Source: Sutterella sp. UBA4713 (GTDB lineage: Bacteria; Pseudomonadota; Gammaproteobacteria; Burkholderiales; Burkholderiaceae_F). Taken from it: a stretch of 18,104 nucleotides of DNA. The notes under the pieces are model-generated. The model did not search any database. It was not told the DNA's origin and worked only from the letters and a program-made list of their open reading frames with translations. The stretch spans positions 6,528 through 24,631 of the forward strand of contig DHJT01000009.1 in NCBI GenBank assembly GCA_002404465.1, given 5' to 3'. Every line of letters begins with the position of its first letter. Position 1 is the first letter of the stretch. A program made the translations under genes and the position numbers. This document shows positions 7,417 to 14,134 of this stretch, piece after piece.

Positions 7417-8394
7417 TCAAAAATCCGTTAAAAAAATTGAGGAAATGAGAAGAGGTGAGGCAGAGCGCATTTCCGGGAAAATTTTTTCCTGAAGGATATT
7501 CTTTGTTTTCAAATAAATAAAATTCACCAACGATTCGTAGGCTGAAAACTGCGACATAACGTAAAACTGTCGTGTGGAGTGCAGGGAACTGATGAAATGC
7601 AACGAAACGGCCGGCAAAAATTCCCGAGCGGCCCAGACGCCAAGAGGTGGAAGAATCGTCCAGCCAGCTCCGCTGGCAACAAGATTCATTGCGGATTGAT
7701 TGGTGTCCACCTCCAATCGTCGATTCCCATGAAAATCACATTGCCTCAAGATGCGCTCAATTTGAATACTATCTAAGCTGTCATCGTTAAATCGGATAAC
7801 GGGGAGGCTTTTCGGAAGAACGGCCAAGTCGGGTACTTGATGAATTTGTCCCTCGAATTTCCTCGGTGTTACGAAAAGGAAATTTTCGCTCATGAACATT
7901 TTGGCACGAATAGCCGGATTTTCGCTTGGGAATTTTGTTGCAACGGCAATATCGAGTTGTTTTGCGATTAAACGGCGAACTGTCGTGGGCGAGTTTTGGC
8001 AGTAGGCAGCGAAATTATCGACTTGAGTAACCAGATCCGGGGTGAGCAAGGGAGCAATGCAGGCGCCGTACGAATCGGAAAAGCCGATGCGTAAGTCCAA
8101 ACGAACATCGGAAGTGGAGTTTTTAATGTCCAGTGCAAGACTGCTTAAATCTTCGAGCAAGGGTTTAATGCGGCGTCTGGCTCTGTGCCCGGCTGCAGTA
8201 AGTTGAATGGGGCGTGCCGTTCTATTAAAAAGGGGAACTCCGGCAAATTCCTCCAATTTGGCGATTGCATTGGATATTGCAGGTTGTGTCACTTTCATGA
8301 TCGAGGCAGCTTTAGTAAAACTTCCCGTTTCTGCTGTGAGAAGAAACGCCCTCAGAATGCTAAATTCTGGATAGCTTTCTTTTGCGGAACTCAT
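7417..8394 (-). CDS. LysR-family transcriptional regulator
   Basis: A 325-residue DNA-binding regulator. Residues about 12-71 form the winged helix-turn-helix (FLLTAETGSFTKAASIMKVT, then QPAISNAIAKLEEFAGVPLF and NRTARPIQLTAAG), the LysR signature. The rest is the periplasmic-binding-like effector domain that usually binds a small metabolite. The ATG at 8394 follows AGGAGG at a spacing of 5 and puts the HTH at the normal place; the longer frame from TTG 8433 is rejected. It lies downstream of the ureohydrolase on the same strand but behind a strong terminator. A 15-bp palindrome just upstream fits autoregulation. Its position suggests it controls the ureohydrolase-lyase island; the effector is unknown. 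Confidence 0.9.
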   Translation of the reverse strand: MSSAKESYPEFSILRAFLLTAETGSFTKAASIMKVTQPAISNAIAKLEEFAGVPLFNRTARPIQLTAAGHRARRRIKPLLEDLSSLALDIKNSTSDVRLDLRIGFSDSYGACIAPLLTPDLVTQVDNFAAYCQNSPTTVRRLIAKQLDIAVATKFPSENPAIRAKMFMSENFLFVTPRKFEGQIHQVPDLAVLPKSLPVIRFNDDSLDSIQIERILRQCDFHGNRRLEVDTNQSAMNLVASGAGWTILPPLGVWAAREFLPAVSLHFISSLHSTRQFYVMSQFSAYESLVNFIYLKTKNILQEKIFPEMRSASPLLISSIFLTDF

Positions 8395-8418
8395 GAGTGC
8401 CTCCTGGATAATGGACAA

Positions 8419-8433
8419 TTGGAAGTTTTCCAA
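8419..8433. promoter_or_regulatory. LysR-type operator-like palindrome
   Basis: TTGGAA-GTT-TTCCAA is a perfect inverted repeat containing a T-N11-A core, the LysR-family binding pattern. It lies 25 nt upstream of the LysR start and directly beyond the T-tract of the upstream terminator, a suitable place for an autoregulatory site. The motif is generic, so the match alone is weak proof. Confidence 0.4.
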
Positions 8434-8435
8434 AG

Positions 8436-8471
8436 AAAAAAGGGCAACCGGACTTCACCGTTTGCCCCTTT
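8436..8471 (-). terminator. Intrinsic terminator of the ureohydrolase transcript
   Basis: On the minus strand AAAGGGGCAAACGG pairs with CCGGTTGCCCTTTT over about 14 positions with one G-U pair and one mismatch, ending in a run of T. It begins 9 nt after the ureohydrolase stop and ends about 41 nt before the LysR start, so it separates the two genes. Confidence 0.85.
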
Positions 8472-8479
8472 CGAAACGC

Positions 8480-9442
8480 TTAGCGCGTGCGCTGTGCCTT
8501 TAGTAGCCCTTTGTTTTCTCTCTCTTTCATAATATAGCCCATGAAGGCGAGCATCGTCATGGCACCGAGTCGGCAAGTAATTCCGCTCGGGTCGTACTGT
8601 GGCGCGACTTCAACTAAATCGAAGCCGACAACGTTTCCTTTTTTAGCAATCCCTTCAAGAACATCGGTTTCAAATAGGTAGTTGAGTCCGCCAGGAGAGG
8701 GTGATCCGACGCCAGGGGCATAGCACATGTCATAACCGTCGATGTCGATCGTGACGTAATAGTTCTTGGCTTCGGGAATCATGTCAATGACTTTTTGAGC
8801 TCCAAGCTCCAAGGCTTTTCGCGCTGGGATAACGACGGAACCGAAGTTGTAGGCGTCTTGGAAGTCTTCTCGAGTATTGCTACCGAGACCGCGCATGCCG
8901 ATCTGACACATCTTTTTAAAGTGGGGCATTTCCGAAATTAGACGCATCGGGCTACCGTTTGTGTAGCGGCGACGTCCGAAGTCCAGGTGCGCGTCGAACT
9001 GAACGATGCAAAGATCATCGAAACGATCCAGGGCACGGGCAATCGGATAGGTAACGGAGTGATCTCCTCCCATCATGACGGGGAGAGCGCCTTTATCCAG
9101 AATCTTTTCGACGGTCTTCGTGATGCGGTCAAATGTTTCTTGAAACATCATGGGGTCGACGTCAACATCGGCGCCGTCAACGATTTTTACGGGGGATGCC
9201 AAAAATTGTGTTTGGCGTTCCGGATCCCAAAAGCCTGCATCGCCGCGTCCGTAATGACAGGAAACTTCTCGGATTCGACGCGGACCGAATTTACAACCGC
9301 TCAGGTAGGGGGCGCCGGCATCAAAAGGAATCCCCATAACGCAAACATCAGCATCATCAAGTTGGGATAGGTTCGTGCAGATGGGATACTTGGCGAAACT
9401 GGCGATACCGGTAATCGGAAGATTGTAAACTGTATCACTCAT
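8480..9442 (-). CDS. Agmatinase/arginase-family ureohydrolase (substrate uncertain)
   Basis: A 320-residue member of the binuclear-Mn ureohydrolase family, whose members hydrolyse a guanidino group to urea plus an amine (agmatinase, arginase, guanidinobutyrase, guanidinopropionase, guanidine hydrolase). All metal ligands are visible: His128 in GGDHS, Asp150/His152/Asp154 in DAHLD, and Asp233/Asp235 in TIDID. The tail VGFDLVEVAPQYDP (272-285) is also typical. Two deviations stand out: NGSPMR at 162-167, where agmatinases usually have HGTxF (His to Asn in the substrate pocket), and DMCYAPGVGSP, where DPxxAPGTGTP is usual. The ATG at 9442 has AAAGGAAA about 7 nt upstream. It lies 86 nt downstream of the lyase gene on the same strand, with a hairpin between them, so the two are probably co-transcribed. 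A guanidino substrate is likely; agmatine itself is not established. Confidence 0.82.
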   Translation of the reverse strand: MSDTVYNLPITGIASFAKYPICTNLSQLDDADVCVMGIPFDAGAPYLSGCKFGPRRIREVSCHYGRGDAGFWDPERQTQFLASPVKIVDGADVDVDPMMFQETFDRITKTVEKILDKGALPVMMGGDHSVTYPIARALDRFDDLCIVQFDAHLDFGRRRYTNGSPMRLISEMPHFKKMCQIGMRGLGSNTREDFQDAYNFGSVVIPARKALELGAQKVIDMIPEAKNYYVTIDIDGYDMCYAPGVGSPSPGGLNYLFETDVLEGIAKKGNVVGFDLVEVAPQYDPSGITCRLGAMTMLAFMGYIMKERENKGLLKAQRTR

Positions 9443-9473
9443 GGCTTATTTCCTTTAGGTTATTATGGGAAAC

Positions 9474-9522
9474 AGGAGACCACCAATCTGCCCGGAGGGG
9501 GAAGGCCTGTTGATGGTCTCCT
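9474..9522 (-). other. Intercistronic hairpin between lyase and ureohydrolase
   Basis: AGGAGACCA (9474-9482) and TGGTCTCCT (9514-9522) are perfectly complementary over 9 bp with a 31-nt loop. It starts 7 nt after the lyase stop. On the minus strand only GTTTCCC follows, so it is a poor terminator. A partial attenuator or an mRNA processing/stability element is more likely. Confidence 0.5.
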
Positions 9523-9528
9523 AATTTG

Positions 9529-11034
9529 TTATTCCGTCATGGTTTTCACGGCCGATTCGAGTTCGGCTTTGGCCGCGGCAACAGAATCCATGCGTTCACG
9601 AAGTTCATCGCAGTCGCGGTCAAGACCGATTTGCCGATTGTCGAGCTGACGATCCACTTCCTCGGGGGCAGTACCTCCGATAACTTTTTTGGCATAGGCA
9701 ATCTTGATGGGGTCTAGTGCGGCTCGGATTTCTTCGTCGGTCATTGCGGTTTTTCGTCCGAATAAACGTTCGAAAATCGGATTGACTTCGGCCGTTCCGA
9801 TCTCATCGGCAGTTTTGTTATGCTCAGTCATGTAAGCCACAACGCCGGCTACGATGTCGTGAGCCATTCGGAAACTGATTTTGTCGCTACGGACAAGATA
9901 GTTGGCCAATTCCGTTACCGTACAGAAATTGCAACGGGCTTTGCGCAACATATTTTCTTTTTTTACCGTGATACCCTTGATGGACACTTCCATCAGTTCA
10001 CACATCACCTTAAATTCTTCAATGCCAGGGAAGAGGTAGTTAGCGGCCTCCCCGCACATATCTTCGCTGTGAGAATAAATGACGTTCTTCATTACGTTCA
10101 ATGCCGACATGTAGCAACCTTCGACATGAGCCGCCTTGGCCTTAATGTGTTCAAGGACCCAGGGGTTCTTTTTTTGCGGCATGATTGAAGAACAAACGGC
10201 ACAACTGTCGGATACTTCAATGTAACCGAAGTCGGGAGAGGCCCAAACATACAAGTCTTGACAGAAACGTGACAGGGTATTGGCAGCAATGGATAGCGCC
10301 GAAAGAAGATCGGTAACAAAATCCCGCGAAGCAACGCAATCGATGGAGTTGTCAATCGGTGCGTCGAAACCGAGTAAATGGGCAGTGTAATTGCGGTCGA
10401 TGTTCCAAGTAGTCGACCCCATGGATCCGCCGCCGAGAGGGCACACATTTAGTCCTTCGAAGACAAGGGAAATACGGCGAAAATCACGCTGCATGGCATT
10501 TAAGATGCCTGAGCAGTAGTGCGCGAAGGTAATGGGTTCGGACGGCTGCATATGGGTGTAGCCGGCAAATACGGCATCCTCATTTTTTCGAGCTGTATCG
10601 ATGACTGCCTGGCGCATTTTGTTGTAAACCGCACAAATATCGAAATACGCTTTACGAACGGCAAGTCGCGCACAGGTTGCATATAAGTCGTTGCGGGAGC
10701 GGGCCGTATGTTGTTGCCCGCCGATTTCAATGCCGACGTCTTCAATAAGGTGAGCTTCGATATTGAAGTAGAAATCTTCGCGACTCGGGTCAATCGGAAA
10801 ATCAGGCTTTTCTCCCATAGCAGCCATCTTGGCATTGGACTTCAAAATGGCGGCGGCAACTTCTTTTGACACGATGTTTTGTTTCGCTAACATCAAAACA
10901 TGTGCCTTATTGCAGTCAAGGAAGGCCTGATAACGGTATTTGATGTCGTTATGGATGCCCGGCTGAATCAGATATTTGACAACCAACGGATCCGGCGGGG
11001 TTTTAATTTTTCCGCGATGAATTTTTTCTGACAT
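9529..11034 (-). CDS. Argininosuccinate-lyase-family protein 1 (non-canonical substrate loop)
   Basis: A 501-residue member of the fumarase/aspartase superfamily, argininosuccinate lyase branch, which removes fumarate from an N-succinyl substrate; homotetrameric enzymes with composite active sites. Visible motifs: HTARSRND (109-116; usual HTGRSRND), GYTH (158-161), GGGSMGSTTWNIDR (201-214) and the signature SSIMPQKKNP (282-291) with the catalytic serine. Three argininosuccinate-contact positions differ from the human enzyme by my alignment: Ser29 is Asn42, Gln328 is Asp325 and Lys331 is Gly328, in a loop reading YSHSEDMCGEA instead of YNxDxQEDKE. Automated annotation would say argH, but I expect another substrate. 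ATG follows AGGAG at a spacing of 7. It precedes the ureohydrolase and is divergent from its paralogue. Confidence 0.85.
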   Translation of the reverse strand: MSEKIHRGKIKTPPDPLVVKYLIQPGIHNDIKYRYQAFLDCNKAHVLMLAKQNIVSKEVAAAILKSNAKMAAMGEKPDFPIDPSREDFYFNIEAHLIEDVGIEIGGQQHTARSRNDLYATCARLAVRKAYFDICAVYNKMRQAVIDTARKNEDAVFAGYTHMQPSEPITFAHYCSGILNAMQRDFRRISLVFEGLNVCPLGGGSMGSTTWNIDRNYTAHLLGFDAPIDNSIDCVASRDFVTDLLSALSIAANTLSRFCQDLYVWASPDFGYIEVSDSCAVCSSIMPQKKNPWVLEHIKAKAAHVEGCYMSALNVMKNVIYSHSEDMCGEAANYLFPGIEEFKVMCELMEVSIKGITVKKENMLRKARCNFCTVTELANYLVRSDKISFRMAHDIVAGVVAYMTEHNKTADEIGTAEVNPIFERLFGRKTAMTDEEIRAALDPIKIAYAKKVIGGTAPEEVDRQLDNRQIGLDRDCDELRERMDSVAAAKAELESAVKTMTE

Positions 11035-11064
11035 GAGTTACTCCTGAGCAAAATCGCATGAGAG

Positions 11065-11083
11065 ATCAGGACGATGTCCCGAT
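11065..11083. promoter_or_regulatory. 19-bp palindrome in the divergent promoter region
   Basis: ATCAGGAC (11065-11072) and GTCCCGAT (11076-11083) are inverted repeats matching at 7 of 8 positions around GAT. It lies 30 bp upstream of the lyase 1 start, between the divergent genes, and is a candidate operator for the shared regulatory region. It does not resemble the palindrome near the LysR gene, so which regulator binds is open. A TATAAA at 11181-11186 could be the -10 of lyase 2. Confidence 0.35.
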
Positions 11084-11305
11084 TGCGCCAACAAGTATCT
11101 TCTGCTGAGAAAGAAACACCACCAAAGATAAGGAATATTTATGATTCACAGCGCTTTTATGCTATGTGAGTGAGAGGCTCTATAAAAGAAGTTAATGTTC
11201 CGATTCGTAAAGCTGTTGCTCATTTTTGAACGCTTAGGGGAATTGAAGAAATCCCTCTGTGTGACGAAGCAATTGGTGGAATTAATCATCAAACGAGGAG
11301 GAGCT

Positions 11306-12817
11306 GTGACTCAGAAAATTGAAAGAGGACGCCTTAAGGAGCCGCCCGCAAAAGAAGTAACCGACATCATGGTTGCACCGACGCTGACGGATGAAGAAGT
11401 CGAACGATCCTATCAAAGTTACATTGATATCAACAAAGCACATGTTTTGATGTTGGCCAAACAGGGAATCATTAAAAAAGATGTGGCAGCGAAGATTCTG
11501 AAGGTGGCAAAACAGATGGCAGCCATGGGGTCGAAACCGACTTTCGAAATCACACCGGAACTTGAAGAGATGTATTTCAATCTGGAAAATTACCTGATTG
11601 AACAAGTCGGCATGGAAGTCGGCGGGCAGCAACATACGGCCCGTTCCCGTAATGATCTTCATGCAACCGTTGATCGTATGGTGACCCGAAACGCACTTTT
11701 GGATTTGGAGAAGCTCGTTAATCGATTCAGACGGACTTTGATCGAGTTGGCAAAGAAAAACGAAGACGCGGTTATGTCCGGCTACACACATTTGCAACCG
11801 TCCGAGCCGATTACGTTTGCTCATTACCTATCGGCCGTTTCCGCAGCACTTACACGGGACTACGCACGGTTGGAGAAAGCGTGGGAAAGTACGAATCTTA
11901 ATCCGCTGGGCGGTGGTTCCATGGGGTCGACAACCTGGAATATTGACAGACTGTATACGACGAAATTGTTGGGATTCGACGGTCTCGTACAAAACTCTCT
12001 TGATTGTGTTTGCTCGCGTGATTATCTTTTGGAAATCATGGCCGATATTTCTATTATGGCCAGTACTTTGGTCCGAATGACAACCGATATGCGAATTTGG
12101 GCGACCCCGGATTACGGTTATGTCGAAGTGGCGGACAAAGTGGCGGTTTGCTCTTCAATCATGCCGCAGAAAAAGAACCCGTGGACGTTTGAAACATGTG
12201 CGAGCTTCTCAGCTCGTGTGAAAGGCTATTCGGATGCCGCCTGGATGACGTACAAGGGAGTTCCCTATGCTTTTACGATGGAGTCGATGGATCTGATCTG
12301 CAACTTTTGGCCCTGCCTGAAGGACATCACAGGCATCATCAAGTTGCTGGATGTCTCGATGAAAGACATTAAGATCAATAAGGAGCGCGCGCGACGTACA
12401 GCAGCGGCTAATTTCTGTACCGTGACGGAATTGGCTAATACGCTGGTTCGCGACGAGGGACTTTCTTTCCGTGAGGCCCATGAGATTGTCGCTCATGTTG
12501 TCGGATATCTGACGGAAAACGAGAAGAAGGCCACCGATATTGACGCGGAGGTACTCAATCGCATCAGCAAGGAACTCCTTGGTCGCACGCTTCGTATTAC
12601 GAATGCGCAGATTCAGGAGGCATTGGATCCGGTGAGAAATGCCTACTCCAAAAAGGTCATCGGCGGAACGGCTCCCGAGGAAGTGGCTCGTCAACTCGAT
12701 GAGATTGAGAAAGCACTCGTTAAGGATGAAGAGCGAATCCTTTTCCGTGAGCAACAGCTTAAGCAGGCTCGCCAAACAATGAACGCTGCAGTGGATGACC
12801 TTATTGCCCAAGCCTAA
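11306..12817 (+). CDS. Argininosuccinate-lyase-family protein 2 (paralogue of lyase 1)
   Basis: A 503-residue paralogue of the divergent lyase 1, alignable end to end with it. It keeps HTARSRND (110-117), GYTH (159-162), GGGSMGSTTWNIDR (202-215), SSIMPQKKNP (283-292) and a shared tail AYSKKVIGGTAPEEV. The canonical argininosuccinate contacts are changed here too: Asn43 for Ser29, Glu326 for Gln328 and Asp329 for Lys331, in the loop YAFTMESMDLI. The start is the GTG at 11306, with AGGAGG a few bases upstream; it makes the N-terminus VTQKIERGRLKEPP match MSEKIHRGKIKTPP of lyase 1. The in-frame ATG at 11195 would add 37 unmatched residues and is rejected. It is followed by the EutH-like gene on the same strand. 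It likely releases fumarate from an unknown N-succinyl substrate, or forms a mixed tetramer with lyase 1. Confidence 0.85.
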   Translation: MTQKIERGRLKEPPAKEVTDIMVAPTLTDEEVERSYQSYIDINKAHVLMLAKQGIIKKDVAAKILKVAKQMAAMGSKPTFEITPELEEMYFNLENYLIEQVGMEVGGQQHTARSRNDLHATVDRMVTRNALLDLEKLVNRFRRTLIELAKKNEDAVMSGYTHLQPSEPITFAHYLSAVSAALTRDYARLEKAWESTNLNPLGGGSMGSTTWNIDRLYTTKLLGFDGLVQNSLDCVCSRDYLLEIMADISIMASTLVRMTTDMRIWATPDYGYVEVADKVAVCSSIMPQKKNPWTFETCASFSARVKGYSDAAWMTYKGVPYAFTMESMDLICNFWPCLKDITGIIKLLDVSMKDIKINKERARRTAAANFCTVTELANTLVRDEGLSFREAHEIVAHVVGYLTENEKKATDIDAEVLNRISKELLGRTLRITNAQIQEALDPVRNAYSKKVIGGTAPEEVARQLDEIEKALVKDEERILFREQQLKQARQTMNAAVDDLIAQA

Positions 12818-12850
12818 TCGGGTAAAAGGGATAATCAGTTTCTTGAAAAG

Positions 12851-12885
12851 TGCACCCCGAAGATGCGTGACATCTACGGGGTGCA
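12851..12885 (+). other. Long hairpin between lyase 2 and the EutH-like gene
   Basis: TGCACCCCG (12851-12859) pairs with CGGGGTGCA (12877-12885), and after one A-A mismatch AGATG (12861-12865) pairs with CATCT (12871-12875) around CGTGA: 14 bp in all. It ends 15 nt before the EutH-like ATG with no T-run after it, so it is not a normal terminator. It could limit or tune expression of the permease. Confidence 0.6.
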
Positions 12886-12900
12886 GTCAAATTTGGGTAA

Positions 12901-13998
12901 ATGACCATGGATAAAGCAGTCATTGCCATCATGGCTTTTTTTATGACGATCGGGGCAATAGACAAAGCACTTTTCGACGGACGTTACGGTTACGGAAAAG
13001 AGTTTGAAAAAGGACTCAATACGATGGGGCCTTTGACGTTGCTTATGGTCGGCATCATGTGTGTCGCTCCGGCGTTGGGAAAGACTTTGGGCCCGGCTTT
13101 ATCGTCTTTTTTTCTCTCCATCGGATCTGATCCTGCTTTGTTTCCTGGGCTTCTCTTCGGAGTGGATGCAGGAGGATTGCCACTGGCTCAAGCACTGGCA
13201 AAGCATCCGGAAGCCGTAGGAATATTCGGAATCGGCCTTTGCAGTACGCTGGCCTGTATCATGACGTTACCGCTTCCGTTTTCTCTTGCCGTGGCACAAG
13301 AAAAGAGTCGCCCATATATTGCAAAAGGATTGGTTGCCGGCATCATTGCATCTCCTTTTAGTATGGTAGGGGTGGCGTTAGCTTGCCACTATGACTTAGT
13401 TCTTACTTTGCAACTTGGTGCGCCTGCTTTTCTTGCCGCCGCCGTTTTAGCGTTGTTTTTGGTTTTCTTTCAGCGAGCGACGGTTCGGGTTTTCATGGGG
13501 CTCGGCCGACTGATGATTGGTGCGTTTGCTCTGTTATTGGCGATTGCGGTGTTGGAACACTATTACCCGATCACTCTCATCCCTGGAATGGCCAAAATCG
13601 AACCGCAACTAACGATTGTCGGAGAGATTGGCATCATGTTGGCAGGTGCCTACCCGATGGTGTATTTCGTCAGGCGTTATTTTTCAAAGGGATTACGGTT
13701 TTTGGCTAATCGGATGAAAATTGACGAAAACGCGACGCTTGGTATGTTGGTTTCCATTGCTAATCCGCTGCCGATGTATGCCATGGTCGATTCGATGACC
13801 AATCGCGGTAAAGTTATTTGTTCTGCTTTCGCCGGTCCCGTGTTGTGTATGCTGGGAGATCACCTGGGATTTATGTCGGCTTACTATCCGGAAGGTATCG
13901 TTGCGCTGTTGGCAGGGAAATCTTTAGCCGCTGTTGTTGCTTTGGCGATAGCGCTGATTCTGGAAAAATCCATGCCTTCCGAGGAATCATCCGACTAG
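12901..13998 (+). CDS. eutH: EutH-family membrane permease outside a eut cluster
   Basis: A 365-residue polytopic inner-membrane protein resembling EutH, the ethanolamine permease family. The N-terminus IMAFFMTIGAIDKAL aligns with the start of E. coli EutH (IMMFFMLIAAVDRIL), followed by GLNTMGPLTLLMVGIMCVAP, LGPALSSFFLSIGSDPALFP, DAGGLPLAQALA and a late block IANPLPMYAMVDSMTNRGKV with GDHLGF, matching EutH in order. E. coli EutH is a little longer (about 408). The ATG at 12901 gives the same distance to the FF pair as E. coli; ATG 12907 is the alternative. The ribosome binding site is weak (GGGTAA) and a long hairpin lies just upstream. No other eut gene is present; it follows lyase 2 by 83 nt, so it may import the lyase substrate rather than ethanolamine. 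Confidence 0.75.
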   Translation: MTMDKAVIAIMAFFMTIGAIDKALFDGRYGYGKEFEKGLNTMGPLTLLMVGIMCVAPALGKTLGPALSSFFLSIGSDPALFPGLLFGVDAGGLPLAQALAKHPEAVGIFGIGLCSTLACIMTLPLPFSLAVAQEKSRPYIAKGLVAGIIASPFSMVGVALACHYDLVLTLQLGAPAFLAAAVLALFLVFFQRATVRVFMGLGRLMIGAFALLLAIAVLEHYYPITLIPGMAKIEPQLTIVGEIGIMLAGAYPMVYFVRRYFSKGLRFLANRMKIDENATLGMLVSIANPLPMYAMVDSMTNRGKVICSAFAGPVLCMLGDHLGFMSAYYPEGIVALLAGKSLAAVVALAIALILEKSMPSEESSD

Positions 13999-14039
13999 GT
14001 GAATCCCTCTGAGCGGGGCTTTTGCCTATTGGCATCTTT

Positions 14040-14062
14040 ATGCAAAACAGAGTGCATTTTTT
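14040..14062 (+). terminator. Weak terminator after the EutH-like gene
   Basis: ATGCA (14040-14044) pairs with TGCAT (14053-14057) around an 8-nt loop and runs into six T residues (14057-14062). The stem is short, so the call is tentative. It faces the convergent leuS terminator. Confidence 0.35.
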
Positions 14063-14071
14063 CTTTGAAAA

Positions 14072-14107
14072 TTAAAATCCCCGCAACGCCGTAAATGCAT
14101 TGCGGGG
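14072..14107 (-). terminator. Intrinsic terminator of leuS
   Basis: CCCCGCAA (14079-14086) is perfectly complementary to TTGCGGGG (14100-14107). On the minus strand the hairpin is followed by ATTTTAAT. It begins 27 nt after the leuS stop codon. Confidence 0.8.
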
Positions 14108-14134
14108 AGCACGCGCATTAGGTAGGATTAAAAG

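Noticed and set aside
11195..11305. Longer N-terminus of lyase 2 from ATG 11195 (37 extra residues)
   Set aside because: The extension has no counterpart in lyase 1, while GTG 11306 has AGGAGG at good spacing and gives a matching N-terminus.
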